Positions 1 through 50,103 of a stretch of DNA of 64,000 nt are shown here, piece after piece (position 1 is the first letter of the stretch; each line of letters begins with the position of its first letter). The notes beneath the pieces were generated by a model. It did no database searches, was not told the DNA's origin, and saw only the letters and a program-made list of their open reading frames with translations. The stretch is from Numida meleagris (Eukaryota; Chordata; Aves; Galliformes; Numididae). Location of the stretch: assembly GCF_002078875.1 (NCBI RefSeq), contig NC_034412.1, forward strand, positions 28,675,458 through 28,739,457, in the 5' to 3' direction. Both the position numbers and the translations under genes were made by a program.

Positions 1-2184
1 GAGATTGCAACCACCATTGGAGCTGTACAAAAGCTTAAGCCTCTCTCTTGAAATGAACAGTGTAAAGAGACCAGCTCCCTTCCCATTCTAGCCTCCCATC
101 CAATGGAGAAAACGACTAAACCTTGTTTTCTAGTTGCCACCTGACGGGATATGTGCTGTCTGTAGGGTACTGTTCTGACCTCAAGCTCTCATAGTCTCCA
201 TAGAATTCGGCAAGAATGACGTAAATTCTATTTGTGCTAGTTCCAAAAAATCTGTTTTGTCAGTGCTATTCCCACAGGAATAGTGTTTTATCTGAGATAA
301 AGGATACTATTTGCAGCAAGTACTTGATGTGATTATCAGATAGCAAAAAAGAGATATTAATCTTAATTAATGCATATAGTGCGATACCTTGGACACATGT
401 ATTGTGCTTGATACCAAGTTTTCTCAGCAAATGTTTGGTAACTTATTAACATTATGAAGGGAAATAAGTGTATATTTAAATTTATATCTTTGTTTGCTGT
501 TTTGACCCTAATGGATCTCAGAAATATTGCATGGGGGTTAGAGTACATACAAGTACATCACATCATGTTCTGAAATGTCAGTGAGCACTTTAGTCACCTA
601 AAAATAAACTGATGAAGCATCGGTCCAGATTGTCTAGCTCTTGTCTCTTATTTACTGAGATTTAACATTGTGCTGTTTGAGCACAGTTTAAAGGACTCCA
701 TTCTACCCATGCTCTTTTCTACAAGTAGAGGCACCTCTGATCTTTGGGAGGAAATTCAAAGAAGTTTGGAATTGTGGTGCTATACAGTGGTTGCAGCAAT
801 TGGTTTATTGATAGAGATCCTAAACTGCCAGCCCAATCTAAAATACGTGCATTCCTGTGACTAAAATGAGGCAGTTCATTCACCTTTTACTTTTTCCAAA
901 GATTTAAGACTATGGGGTAAACATCTGTATGCTCTGCCAGCTGTACACAGTACATCTGTAGAAAGAGAAATCTCTGTGGAAGGATGGTGCTTTTAACACT
1001 GTATGCCCTCAGCCAAGGCAAATCTCTCCTTGTGTGGAAAGATATTTTTGGCATGGGACGTTTCAACTGTGCCAGTGCTTTTTTGTATCTGTCCCTTTGA
1101 ATAGGCTTCATTACCTTCTATTTTTCATTAACTTTTACAATTAATGATGAAAGAGGACAGATAAGTCCATGGTTGAGATGGAAAAAATTCCATAGGAGAA
1201 AATTTATTTAGTACTACTTAGTACTATATATTCTACGCAGTAGGAGGTATGATACATTCTCTGAAGCTCCAGTAGTACAACTGAATCAATTGTGTTATCA
1301 GTAATTCTTTAATTGTGCTGACAAGCACTCATTGATTGCTATTCATATGAAGATTTTCAGCCATCTTGTTCCCTTGAACAAACTCTACCCTGTCTCTAGC
1401 TCTTTTAAATACTTCCCACAACTGCAAAACAGAATCTTATATATTCTTGTTTGGTTGCTGACCAGGAATCATGCTGCGACATGCTGAGGGTTCTGACTAT
1501 GTACGGTTCATGAATTCTGATTAATGTTAAGGAATTGCTGTATCATCAAACACTTTGGCATGTCAGAGGCAAAAAAAAAAAGCTATGAAGGTTACTTCAT
1601 ATAGTTTGAAAAGCAGAGACTGTTAAGGAGGCTCAACAAATTTTAATGGATTCTGTTCAGTAGCTCTTTGGGATAGTGACATGATCACACCTAAGTAACA
1701 TCACCCTTTTCACAATTCTGTCATGGTGCCTAAGATTCAGAGAGGCAAATTCTCAAACAGAAAACAGAAATCTGATGTTTCAGCTGTGACCTGGAAAATG
1801 GAAAACTTCTGACTGGACTGGTTAGAGACCTCCAGGTTGTAAACAGCTGAGCCACTGGAGGAGGAATAGGATGTGGCTTCCATGATCTGCTTCCAGCAGA
1901 GCCAGTTGGGTTAGCTTAAGCAGCCGTGGAAGGCAGTCTGACCTTAACCTAGCTGTCTGTGAATAGAGAAAAATTCTCCCCCATGTGAAACCCTCTGCCT
2001 GCACTGCAGGGTTGAGGTTGGCATGGGTGGAAGAGGATGGTAGACTACTAAGGACAGTAGAGTTTGCAAGTAGTATACCTAAATACAGAGTTGCCTACCC
2101 GTGTTCAGTGAAACTTGGTAGAAAAAGAAGGTAATATCTTAGGAGGAAACTGAACTGCAAATGGTTGAGCCAAGAAAAAGAAGA

Positions 2185-3559
2185 GACATTTTGTGAGGCC
2201 TTTATTTAAAAGATAAATTGAAGAGGAAACAGAGAATTGGCTGATGTAGTTGCCAAGCCACCCCCTATGATATTTGAAAAGTCATGGCAATCAGGTGAAG
2301 TCCCAGGTGACTGGAAAAAGGGTAACATTATACCCATTTTTAAAACGGGTAAAAAAAAAAAAAAAAGGGTGACTCTGGGAACTACCGGCCTGTCAGTCTC
2401 ACCCATGTGTCAGAGAAGATCATGGAACAGATCCTCCTGGAAGCTATGCTAAGGCACATGGAAGGCAGGGAGGTGATAGGGGAGGGCCAGCATGGCTTCA
2501 CCAAGGGCAAATCCTGCTTGACCAACCTAGTGGCCTTCTATGATGGTGTCACTGCATCAGTGGATGAGGGAAGAGCCACTGATGTCAGCTACCTCAACTT
2601 CAGTAAGGCCTTTGACAAGGTACCCCACAGCATCCTTCTCTCCAGATTGGAAAGATACGGATTTAATGGGTAGACTGTTCGATGGATGAAGAACTGGCTG
2701 CAGGATCGAGTCCAGAGAGTGGTAGTCAATGGCTCAGTGGAGATGGAGATCAGTGATGAGTGGTGTCCCCCAGGGGTTGGTGCTGAGGCTGATACTCCTT
2801 AATATCTCCAATTGCAAGGTCTTGTACCTAGGTCGAGGCAACCCCCATTACCAATTCAAAATGGAGGATGAAAGGATTGAGGTCAGCCTTGCCGAAAAAG
2901 ACCTGGGGATACTGGTGGATGGAAAGCTGGACATGAGGCAGCAATGTGTCCTCACAGCCCAGAAACCCAACCATATCCTGGACTGCATCAAAAGAAGCAT
3001 GACCAGCAGGTTGAGGGAGGTGATCCTACCCCTTTACTCTGCGCTGGTGAGGCCTCACCTGGAGCACTGCGTCCAGATGTGGAGTCCTCAGTACAGGAGA
3101 CACATGGACCTGCTGGAGAACATCCATATGAGGGCCACAAAAATGATCCATGGAATGAAACATCTCTTCTACAAGGACAGGCTGAGAGGGCTGGGGCTGT
3201 TCAGCTTGGAGAAAAGAAGTCTGCGAGGTGACCTGAGAGTGGCCTGTCAGTATCTAAAGGGGAGCTACAGGAAAGAAGGGGACAGACTCTTTAGCAGGGT
3301 CTGTTGCAATAGAACAAGGGGAAATGGCTTCATGCTCAGAGAAGGTAGATTTAGGTTAGACATAAGGGAAAAATCTCTTACAGTGAGGGTGTTGAGGTAC
3401 TGGAACATATTACCTAGTGTTGTGGTTGATGCTCCATCCTTGGAGACTTTCAAGGCCAGGCTGGATATGGCCCTGGGCAGCCTGATCCCTGTTTGTTGCA
3501 GGGGAGTTGGACTAGATGGCCTTCAGAGGTCCCTTCCAACTCTAAGGATTTTGTGATTT
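2185..3559 (+). mobile_element. CR1 LINE copy, 5'-truncated and internally deleted
   Basis: This is a fragment of CR1 ORF2 reverse transcriptase on the + strand. Recognisable blocks in order are [18 protein letters not shown] (from 2295), [20 protein letters not shown] (from 2488), [14 protein letters not shown] (from 2599), MSGVPQG (2754-2774), KVLYLGRGNPHYQF (from 2816), AEKDLGILVD (from 2890) and [20 protein letters not shown] (from 3019), running to the usual CR1 3' end near 3559. An A16 run at 2351-2366 shifts the frame, a TAG interrupts it at 2671, and a further shift precedes 2729. At about 2812 the sequence jumps from LLNIS to the KVLYLG block, removing the segment that normally carries the F/YADD active site. 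It is a dead copy lying in a TLL1 intron. Confidence 0.92.
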
Positions 3560-4408
3560 AAAGGACAGACAAACATGCTTTGTGAATGAGAGAATAATAT
3601 ACAGGATGCCTCTGCCATCCATTCACAGAGGTGGATTCAAATAGCACTTGGAAATAGGAGGAAAAAATGAAGCAGGAGGAGGCACACAAATGATTGTACT
3701 TTTAGCTGGATCTGCATGTTTTTCATGCAAACTGTTATGGTAAGTAAATGGTTTGGGGATTCTGATAATATCAGTACATGTACCTGAAGTTATTGTTTGA
3801 GTTGTAAAGGCAAAATGCTCTGCGGGTTAGACATTGGGGAAATCTAAGTTTGAGGGGTGTATTGGTAGCCAAAATGAAGGAGGTAAGCTGTGACATTCCT
3901 TTTTTGGCGAGAATGGCAGGGGAATTCTGCATCCAGAGAAGCTGATGAAACAGAGGTGTAGACTGAAAGAAATATGCAAAGATGTTGATGGCCCAACTGC
4001 ACCAGCCTAGTAAATGCCAGCTGTGGGGTTCAGGTAATGCTTCAACACATGCCATTTTGGGGCCTACAAAAAGCACAATGATCTTTAAACTGAATGTTTG
4101 TAGAATGATTTCTATCAAATATCTCAGTAACATTGGAACAAAAACAGTCTTCTATTTTTCAGAATATTTTAAAGTATCATTCTCCACCAAGGGCCGAGTG
4201 AAAAACTGGTAAATGGAGGAAAAAAAAAAAAAAAAAAGAAAACCATCCAAAGACAGATGTAGCTTAAGAGATGTATTTAAGGTAGAGGCTATTAGAAACC
4301 CAGGGTATAGTTCTTAATCTGCTGACACTGCATCCAGAATGTGTTGTGCTTACCTGAATCATCTGAGCTGTCCCTCTGCCACTGAAATTTGTTCTGCTTA
4401 ACCTGAGT

Positions 4409-4516
4409 ATCATAGAATCATAGAATCATAGAACGGCTTGGGCTGAAAAGGACCTCAAAGATCATCGAGTCTCAACCCCCCTGCCAAGTGCAGGGTCGCC
4501 AACCACTAGAGTAGGT
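4409..4516 (-). mobile_element. CR1 3'-end fragment
   Basis: It begins with repeated CATAGAAT units (catagaatcatagaatcata) and continues with gaccTCAAAGATCATCgAGT and the ...gggtcgccaaccactaga stretch. This is the reverse complement of a standard CR1 3' terminus, so the element is inserted antisense to TLL1 and heavily 5'-truncated. The + strand piece at 50714-50861 appears to belong to the same CR1 subfamily, because both carry the 'ttggcaaccctgca' segment in the appropriate orientation. Confidence 0.9.
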
Positions 4517-7513
4517 ACTTCTGAAATGGGAAAACAGTGTTGAAGTCTAGTTCACAGAACCTGCAGAGAAACAGGACATCTAGAATCAAATCTTGGATGT
4601 CTCAATGGTACATGTTCTAGGAGTGACAGTGAGGATGATTTGCTTACTGGCTTTCATTAAAAAAATAAACAAGCAAACAGTCCTCCTCTCCCCCACAAGG
4701 AACACTTTCTCCTTGTTCCGTCTGAATTCCTTACCCACTATAGCTTTTAATAGCACTGATTTACTTGCTGTAGTTGCTGTAAGAAAACTCTAATTGTTAT
4801 AATTCACCAAATTATTAAACGTGAGCATTTCATTCTTTCTTAATTCCATGTTTTTGAGCACATCTCCTATCTACATACCACAAGATGCTGTTATTTGAAA
4901 CAGTTTTTGTTTTTGTTCCATTGAACTTTATTAGCTCTGTTTTTTCTAAGTTCAAGGAAGGGGAATCTATGCCCAAGGCCAGGCAATATGAATATTGAAA
5001 TGTAGCTCAAAAAAAAAAAAAACCAACAAAACTATTCCTGAAAACTTTTCAGTATAAGGAATGCATATGTATTTTTAAATATTTTCATTTCTATTGTAAT
5101 TACTATTGATACAAAGAGAAGAGGTTACACAGCAATTGTGTTTGATTTCAGATCAGTCCATTTTTGTCTTGGATCTCTGGATGGAAGCCTACAATATTGT
5201 GACTATTCATTGTTATGGGTCTTTATGATCCAGAGTGCCAATACCAGTTCTGGAGATAAGTTAATATTATCTAAATGTTGTGGAGTTTCCAAAGTGTTAA
5301 ACTAACATAAAAGCATACATTCTCATCAAAGTATAAAAATGTGAGACTAAATTATTGCCTCGCTTTTTGCTATTAAAGTGATATAAGGAAGGGGCCAAAA
5401 GACAGAGAGAGCAGACTTAATTTGTTGCATCTGCTGCACTGAAAATGAACGAAATCAGCCTGCAGTTGTTCCCAAGAGGAGCACAGTGCTAGAGGCAGAC
5501 TGTGGTTTCAGCAGCCCTCTTGTAGATTTTGTGGTTGTGGTAGCATATTGTGGGTATAAACATTTGGCCTCATTCAATCATCAGAACAGGTATCCATTTA
5601 TTTGGTGCTATCCTGATGGTCCTTGGCATGCTTCATGGCTCATACCTTCATTCCACAAGGCTGTGGCTGCCAACGTTAACGTGCCTCACTGTATAAGAGT
5701 TCTGCCTATTGGGATTTATATGCAGCTTCACAGATTTTCTCGATTACCTATCACATCAACGTAGTAAAGGTGAAAGCTGCACATGAGATTGGTTTTCCCC
5801 CCAAACAGAATGTTGCCAGAATTTATGTGACGGGGGAAGATACAGTATGGCTTTTAAGATAGTCAGATGTTTTCCTGTTCTCTATGGAAAACAAGTGATT
5901 TTTGAGACTGTAATTGTACGTGTGTGTACTCATCTTTTTTGTTTATTTGTGAAAAGTGAAAGCAAAACCCCTGGTAGCTCAACACTAAGACATGTAGTGT
6001 TTTGCTATGAAAGATGATATCTCCGTTGATGTTTGGAGAGGAACTTCAAACTCAGCACTCCATTCTCTGACCTACACAACCACACCACTGGGCGTTATGT
6101 TAGCTTTAAATGAGCTTCCTACAATAGCTGTTTTTCTTTTGAGAATAAAGAATCTGAACATTTTTTGTCTTTCTTGCTTAATGTTGTAACACATCATTGT
6201 CTTTGGAGAGACGTGTGGTGCCTTAGGAAAAGATGGAAGAAAAGCATCCCGTATGGCTATCTGGGCCCATTGTTATGGTGCTATATTTTCTCCCTTCAGC
6301 TGGGGAAGGGGTAAATTCCTATCCTGCCAGTTGACACACACAGCTGCTTCATAGGCTGCCATGGAGATATATTTTTGCACTCTAAGGTATTTGCTACTGT
6401 GCGGCAATTCCTGCTTGCTTTATAATAGCAGGTTTCAGTTGTGAGCTCCCAGGATCAAAACTAAAAATAAAACCACTTAATGCTCATCAGTGAGTAAAGA
6501 AGATTTTTATAGTTAGTCTGAAATATTTATTAATGTATACTGAGGAAATGATCTCAAAGAAGATGTGTTCTTTTTCAAATATACTTAAATCCAATTAAAG
6601 GATATGAATTGGAAATGATTTCATAATACATAATATGAATAATTCTTAATCTTCATATTTTGACTTATCCTTGAAATTGCAGGGCATAAAGCTAAGACTG
6701 TCCCAGTCAGTTGGAGCCCAGCCTGTGGATAGTATGAACCTATGGTCAGACTAAAACCTACTTCTTTGTTAAATTGTCACTTTATAGTGGTTTCAGATTA
6801 GTATTTTTAAACCAAAGTGGGATAATGTGATGGACTGCAGTACTCCTGATATTATGTATTGAAAATATACCCATTTACAGGTATACTCAGTAAAATCGGA
6901 AGTCCAAGTTGAAAATTTCCAGATGATGCAACAATCTCTGTATTAAAAGCTGTATTGTGGTTTCATTACAAGTCTGAGTCAAAAGGGAATATGTACCATT
7001 TTTTTTAATGATTTTTTTTAGTGTAATGGTCCACCGCTGTCAATATATAACTTCTCTGAAAGCAAAAAATGTTTTCAAAACTACAATTGAATGGAAACAC
7101 AAATTAACAAACCAACCAAAAAAAAAAATTTATACCTGTCTCTGCAGCTTATAATCACAGAACGGAATGGAAGAAGAATTGGCAAGAGAATTATCAAATG
7201 ACATACTTAAAATGAGATCAAAACATCATACTGCTATACAAGCATTCTCAAATCTGTATTTTTCAGTGAAAACCTCCTTGTAAGCAACAAAATTTGTCTT
7301 GAATGTTCTCAGCTATGTAAAATTAGATAAGACTTTTAATATTCCCATAGAAATTTTTACTTTCTATAAGAAATAATTGAAGTTAGTTAAATGTCTAAGC
7401 AGGTGAGATCCTGTTAAAGATGACCACTGGCTTCAGTCCTGCAGAATGCTGTTGGGATTGTTTTCCAGTATGAACCATGTGTTATTTGCTTACATGTTAT
7501 CCTCTGATTATAG

Positions 7514-43625
<36,112 letters not shown>

Positions 43626-45515
43626 CACAAGAACCTCTATTCATGAGGAGGAGAGTGAGATAAAAGAGAATGCACAGTGGAAAGGAAGTCATGTCTTTTT
43701 TATTTAACTGAAGTTATTAGCACAGATGTTTTATTTGAGTCCAATTGAAATGATGACTTATAAGACAAGAGAAAAAAAAAAAAATTACCTGTCCCTGTGG
43801 AATACGCAAGATGGTGATGTGCAGGCTTCATACTCATCTGTCTCTGCAAAGCTGGTGAAAGGACTTTGCACAGTTCCAGGAGAATATGAAAGCTTTTGTT
43901 CATGGCTTGACATTAGTCATAGATAAGTGAACATTCAATCAATTATGTTCAGGTGAGATGACCCTACAAAACATTCTTCCTTTTGACAATTGTATGGTGT
44001 CCAGGAGGGAAAAAAAAAAAAAAAAGAAAAAGAAAAAACTCTTTCAGATCACACACTAAAAATACTGTCCTTATATCTAGTTGCTTTAACTTTGTATCCC
44101 GCAGACAGTGTGTATAAAGACTTGAAAGAAGATATGGAATTGGAAGGTTTTCCTGCATCGTTCTGTACTTTTTACCAATTGGTCTATTGTATCAGGTTAT
44201 CAGCATTTTGAAACTGGAAAATCTTACTTTTGAAACGTAACTCAGAGTATTTTGTTTTACTAATGACTGAGAAGTCTGAACTGTTACATTGGTCATCATT
44301 AGCTTGACCAATCACTAGTTAACTGAATTTTAACATTGTAAGCATCTGAAAATGTTAGGTTTACTGGTTAAGTAAGCTATGTCTGATGATGTGCTCTTAT
44401 TTTGCACTGAACGTAGAATATAGACTGAGATGGAAACCTATCATCAATCAAATCTGTGTCCATGATATACAGTATCGTCTGAAACTCCTCCTACTGAATT
44501 TTTTTTAACAGTACATTTGGAGGCACTGCAAAGCTTTATTTCGTTGGACCTCTTTGTTAATGAGCTGTTTATCTTGTTTAGCTAATCAGAAATGAAGCTA
44601 TAGTATTATCCAAGTGAGAGGTTTCCTAAAGATTTTTTTTTCCTGAAAGAAAGAGCATCTGTGATGATGAAAAAAGCAAAACGAAAGAGTGGACCCTGGA
44701 TTTGTTTCTTATAGAGTGTGAATTCTTATGGTGCTATTCTGTGAACATTAAAAACAACAACAACAAAAAAAATGAACAAGAAGGTTTAGACTTTTGAGCC
44801 AATAGCTTGCAAGAATGAATGTTTCACTATGCCTGGCTGAATCTGGAGAAGGAAGGCTTTGCTGCTCTGAGGGAGGGCAGGTTGCAATGGCAGCACTAGT
44901 CCTGTGGAACAACTACTACTATTGCCTTAGAATCCTCGCACACTATCTGACAGATCTTCCTGTGGATGCACCTCTAATTTGATAAATAAGTCAATGACTT
45001 GGACATATTAGCATATGCTAACAGGAGTATCTTCAAGCAAAATCCTCATCTGCAGAATGAGATCATCTGCCTGTAAATACACAGTGACTTGCTTTTGATG
45101 TAGAGATATGTTACATTTAGAACTGAGGTATTCTATGTGCTTTAGGCCATATGTGGCTTTAGTCATAATGTATATGCTTTATGTAAGTATTGTATGTATG
45201 ACTGCTTCAGGGGAATGAGAGGTATTGTATGGATGAACGCTGAATTGTTTCTTTATGTGCCAAGTTCTATCAGGACCCCATTTGACTGTAGCAACTTTTC
45301 TTTAAAGGCTTCATAGACAGATAACAGGACTTCTAGCTGACAAGAACCAAGTTAAAAGTATTATGTTTCACTCTATAAGAAATACTATTTTGATATCCTT
45401 TGTTGTAAGTTGCTACTCAGATTAGCTTAGTTTCTGTTACCTTATTATGAACGTACATTGGCACTAATAAATCTGATCTTTTTTATAAAAATAAAAACCA
45501 AATGTCTTTGGCTGC
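43626..45515 (+). other. TLL1: TLL1 3' untranslated region (probable)
   Basis: It follows the stop codon directly without repeats and ends shortly after two AATAAA hexamers at 45466 and 45490. An internal ATTAAA at 44747-44752 could give a shorter form. A-runs occur near 43776, 44017 and 44753. The 3' end is inferred; a further AATAAA at 46806 could extend it. Confidence 0.6.
45466..45495 (+). promoter_or_regulatory. TLL1: Paired polyadenylation signals for TLL1
   Basis: Canonical AATAAA occurs at 45466-45471 and again at 45490-45495, 1.84 kb after the stop codon. T- and GT-containing sequence (atgtctttggctgctttaac) follows within about 30 bp, which fits a downstream element. Confidence 0.6.
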
Positions 45516-47113
45516 TTTAACACCTGTATTTCTGTTTACATCCTACCATTTTCTTTTCCAAACAGCTTATGTGTATGAAACTTAAAACTGAATGATTTCT
45601 GTATTTTTATAATGCCGATCCGTTGTCCTTTTGTTTGGTTCATGTTTCAGGTTATTTGCACACGAGATACATTTTTTTTTTTTCAAGGTCCTTTACTACA
45701 AAATCCAGACAGGAAACTTACTGTAGGTATATATAAGAAACACCTTCTTTTATAGGTATAGACTATGTATCACAATAACTATGTATTCTTAATGTTGATA
45801 CATAATTTCTGTACCATTTGCTGCACAATTTTTTTTTTTTTAAAACATCCTGTTATTCAAATTTGGCTTTTTTGTTCCCCTCAGGGTTGCTTTAACTATC
45901 ACAGATTGTTAAAGATCTTGTAACCAAGATTTTTTTTTGTTGTTTATTGGAGTGGATTTTTTTTTGTTGATTCTCACAGGGCCCCTGTATGTGTGTACAA
46001 ATCCTTCTATCATATGTAAAATAGTGTCACTGGAATAGTTGGGGAAGAAGATTCAACTGCACAAACTGAGGGCAAGAACACCATGTTTCCAAGACCCTAT
46101 GGAAGCTGATTGTCTTGGAACATACCAAAATTTAAGTTTTGAGCACAGTGTATTTGAGGTTATTTTACACTGTGTATGTAGAAGTCACAAGACGGTTGCC
46201 GTAACTTGAATGCAAAGTTAAATTTTATTTCTCTAATAGCCTGCTTGTAGATTCCATATGCTTAACGGTGGTGAAAATGAAGAAGGTGTTCTTAGTGATT
46301 ATTTTGATGATCAGGAATCAATCTCGATTATGTCTTTTAATTGACCATGGTTTTAGTCCGTGTCTCATGATGCTGTAAAAAGGAGTTACTTCTGAGTTTT
46401 AGGAGGTTTCTTCTGAGGTAATGAAAATCACATATTTTGTGAACTCCTGCTTTAATGGAGCATGCCTTATAATTACCCTAACAAGAAGAAAAGAACAAAA
46501 AAAAAAATCCTTTATACTGGTGAAATTGTGAAAACAACGTGGGTTCCCCAAAATATCTGTGAGAAATATTTTGACAACACAGTATTTAAAGATGTTACCT
46601 GTTGACTAGTCCACAAAACAAAAAAGAAAATCCAATGGGATGTACTTTCAAGATATACATCTACAATGTGTTCAGTGGCAATGCTTCCAGCAGGGTGAAG
46701 ATGGTACTTATTTAAGTCTGTTGCAGACCAGATTCTGTGATCAATGCTATGCTCAGATAAGAAGAAAGTTATGTTTGTGAGAGATTGTTTTTCTTTGCTT
46801 AGAAAAATAAATAAAAGCAAAACTTATCTAAAAACGATTCACTGGAGAAAGTCAATTAAAATGACTATCTTCCATGAGAGATGAAGGCCCGGAGGAAGTA
46901 AATAGGGCAAGGCTGGTGTATGTGCAGCAGATAACTCTGTTCTTTGCTAACCATTTCTTATACTCTCCAATATATTTGAATGAACTTTCCTTGTTCTTAA
47001 ACACGTGAAATGGCAAACTGAGCTCAGAATGGGTGAAAGCCAGATCAAATCCTTAATATGGTATTGCAGCATTGCTTTGAGCGTAGTTCATTTTAAGCAG
47101 CTTAATTTTTGTA

Positions 47114-47160
47114 AAATATATATATATATATATATATATGTACTTAAAAAAAAAAAAAAA
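47114..47160. repeat. (TA)n microsatellite followed by an A-run
   Basis: About 12 TA units (47118-47140), then gtactt, then about 15 A residues. Confidence 0.9.
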
Positions 47161-50078
47161 TCAGATTACTTGGAAGGAAGCTTTATCTACCTGGGAGGTC
47201 AATCCTGTAATTTTGCTATATTACCTGAAAGGAAGATGCACTAATCAGCAGAATCGTTATTTCCTTTATGCATTTTTTTTTCAATGCACCCTTCGTATTC
47301 ATTAAAAATGCTTTATACTGTATTGTTTTCACTTACCTGAAGAGTTAGAGGATTAATTAAATTGGACAATGTATTTTTTTGACCAGAGAACTGTAGACAA
47401 CCTAAGATATGGCTTTTAAATCTTAATGGTGAGTAACTGCATGAGTTGTGAGGATGATTAACAGTGGGCAATAGTTCTTCCGGTTTTCTTCCCCGCCCCA
47501 ACCCTGCCCCATCAATCTCAGGTTTTGCTGTTCTGAGTTGAATATTTGGGACAACATGTATTTTATTCTTGTGATCTAGTTCATCTATTCAAAAAAATAG
47601 ACACGTGTTTAATACAGTTATTACATGGAATAACAGACTGAGTGAAGTTTGATTAAAGCAAAAAGAACAAAGCAAAATGTATTTTGCAAGACTGTCCTTG
47701 TTAGAAAATATTCAAATTACTCCTGGATCCTTGTTTGAGCTCACAAAGGAAGTGAGCCATAGTGGATGCAAAAATAGTGGTGTTAGGTGAACAGTGAACA
47801 GGGAAATATTAGATAGGCTTAGGTCTCTCTCTCTTAATTCCATCTCTACACCTGCTTTTTCTCATGTTTTCTACTTGTCTTGTAGATGGTCTTGTAACTT
47901 ATCAAATCCCATTGTAATCTAAGATATTAAGTAGATAAGCTTCTTTTTTCTCTTCAGTGGCCTTTTGAAGTCATTTTTCCTGTAGTACTGGAACTCTCAG
48001 GAAGGATTATTGTTTCTATGCATTTATGTTAGAGAGTATTTGCCATGTGATGGCAACTTCTGAAATACGATACTAGTAATCATTGTGGATGCATGATTTT
48101 CTCTTAGAGTGTGCACCCTGGCTTTTCTCTTCCAGCAGGATAGTGCTAGAATTTATCTTTTCTAGTCACGTTTCAAGTAAGCGACCATGTGATGAAATGA
48201 AATGAATTTATAGTGCTCAAGAAAGAAGGAAAAAGGACATTTCACCTCTTGCACAGCATGTGATTCCTGCAGAGGAGAGCAAAATGGTTTAGGGTATATA
48301 ATGAGAATATATACAGGAGTAAAAGGACAAGTTTGAATAATAAAATACATAAGCTGAGCCACAGGAGACTCTCCAGTGTTGAGATGGAATAGTTTCCTGG
48401 GATTGATAGCCCCATCTTACAAATATTAAGAGCTATTTTGTACTGAATATTGACTAATGGAGCAAGAGCAATAGCCAAGGGGTATTCCGGTTATGGAAGT
48501 CCACAATAAAATCTGTGCAAAGCATTCGCTGTTTGGTCAACAGATTTGATAGTAACAACGAAATGCTTTTTGTATTTAAAATAACTAAATCTGGTGAAGA
48601 TATAAACACTATTACAACAGACAGAAAATAGTAATTGCTTGCAACTACAAGCTCGACACTTCTCACTTTCTCAGGGTGAAAAACAAATTTATCTGAGATA
48701 CACTGTGATATTAATATACTTGTCTTTTTTCAATGTTGCTATCTTTTTTGAATTATCATGATCTAAACAATTTCTGTTGGTGAAATCCGTAACCTCAGCT
48801 CTATGTAAGAAGAGTAGAAGGGAGAAAATTACCTACTGGTGTAATTACTTACTTAAGAGTTCTCATTGTTACAATGTCAGCAAAGGCAATCTTGGGGATA
48901 TTTTTAGGTAATATGGCAATTTTGGGTATTTCTATGTGAATCTTCCTTTAAAGTGCAGCATCGAGGGCACAATGTTTAGAAAAATATGCATTTCAGAAAA
49001 ACATTAATATATTCTGGAGTTTCTTGATCAGTTTGACTTATAAGATGATAAAAATATTTTCTGCGTTAATCTGAGTTTGCAAGTTTTTTAAAGAATAAGC
49101 TGTTCAATTGCATTGTTTAAACTTTTTTTTTTTTTTTACATAGGAGAATCTTAACATTAGAGAAATTTCCTGACTATTGAATGAACTTCAGAACGTGGTT
49201 AGTTATTGCAATCCCTTTTTATGATGAAGGTTGAAGGGAAACAGGGAGGGGATACTTGCAGTATTGAAAATCTGGCTCATAAATCTTTGTATCACAAAGA
49301 ATGTGTTTGTATTATACTTGTGTATAGGCACAAGGAGTATTTTGCTGAGAATGTTTCGATACACTTTTATCCTCCTTTGAAAAATGTAGGTAAAGGCAAT
49401 GAAACCTTTGAGTTGAATGGTACAGATTAAATGTTATAAGTATTAAATACTTTTACCTCACAATGTCCATTATTAATATACTGTTGTCCATTTTAACACA
49501 ATTTTTCTGCAGTTGTTTCATCACAAAAGATACTTGAAAATTATTGATATGTCTGTCTTCTAGAATTTTTTTTTTTTATTTTCACTATGCCATTACATCT
49601 TCCTTATTTTGCTGTCTAAGGAATCTTGCACTTATTGCATAATTTTTTGAAACAACCAAGGTTCCGCATTTTGAAGAGTTTTCTAACTTTAATTTCACAA
49701 AACAGATGGGGAAAGGCTTCAAGGTATGCATGCCATCATCCACTAAACAAATTGGTTTCAAGCTGCAAGTCTTTGTTGAGAATTAATGCTGTTGGGCAGT
49801 GAAGGAAACTTTCCTGTTGTTTAGTATTACCTTTAATTAAAATGAAGAATATATACAAGAATTGCAGAAGAACTGAAGGAATGCTAGATTCTAGAAAGTG
49901 AGAATTAATATTAGATTTCAAATCACAAAGTTTTTCAAGTAAGATAGCTTTTTGTATGAAATAATGACTAGAGAAAAGTTTCAGGAAACCAAGTTAATAT
50001 ATTGACTATAATGAAAAGAGCGTTGTTAGAAACAACAGCAACAAAACATCAAAAACAACCCAAGAACCTTTGATTTCA

Positions 50079-50103
50079 ATTGTTTATTTATTTATTTATT
50101 TAC
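50079..50103. repeat. (TTTA)n microsatellite
   Basis: About five tandem TTTA units (gtttatttatttatttattt). It would count as an AU-rich element if transcribed, but no transcript is evident here. Confidence 0.85.

Larger units (their letters stand above)
1..7513 (+). other. TLL1: TLL1 intron inside CUB1 (5' end outside window)
   Basis: No coding exon could be recognised here. The missing first part of CUB1, which should precede the exon at 7514, is not visible, so this is read as one intron whose donor lies left of the window. It contains an internally deleted CR1 (about 2185-3559), a short reverse-oriented CR1 3' end (4409-4516), and A-runs near 1571, 2351, 4221 and 5010. The acceptor before 7514 reads ...ttatag. 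Open frames of 60-92 codons near 670, 3771 and 5486 have no recognisable domain and look like chance. Confidence 0.75.

Noticed and set aside
3771..4133. 120-codon open frame (-) just after a CR1
   Set aside because: Aromatic- and leucine-rich composition typical of antisense AT-rich DNA; no motif.
5486..5764. 92-codon open frame (+) preceded by an apparently TATA-like stretch (tgatataaggaagg)
   Set aside because: No domain or known motif, inside a TLL1 intron, and of a length expected by chance in 64 kb of AT-rich sequence.
1..7513. Search for the missing first half of CUB1 (expected CGG...CVW pattern)
   Set aside because: No such exon could be read in the left 7.5 kb; it is presumed to lie upstream of the window.
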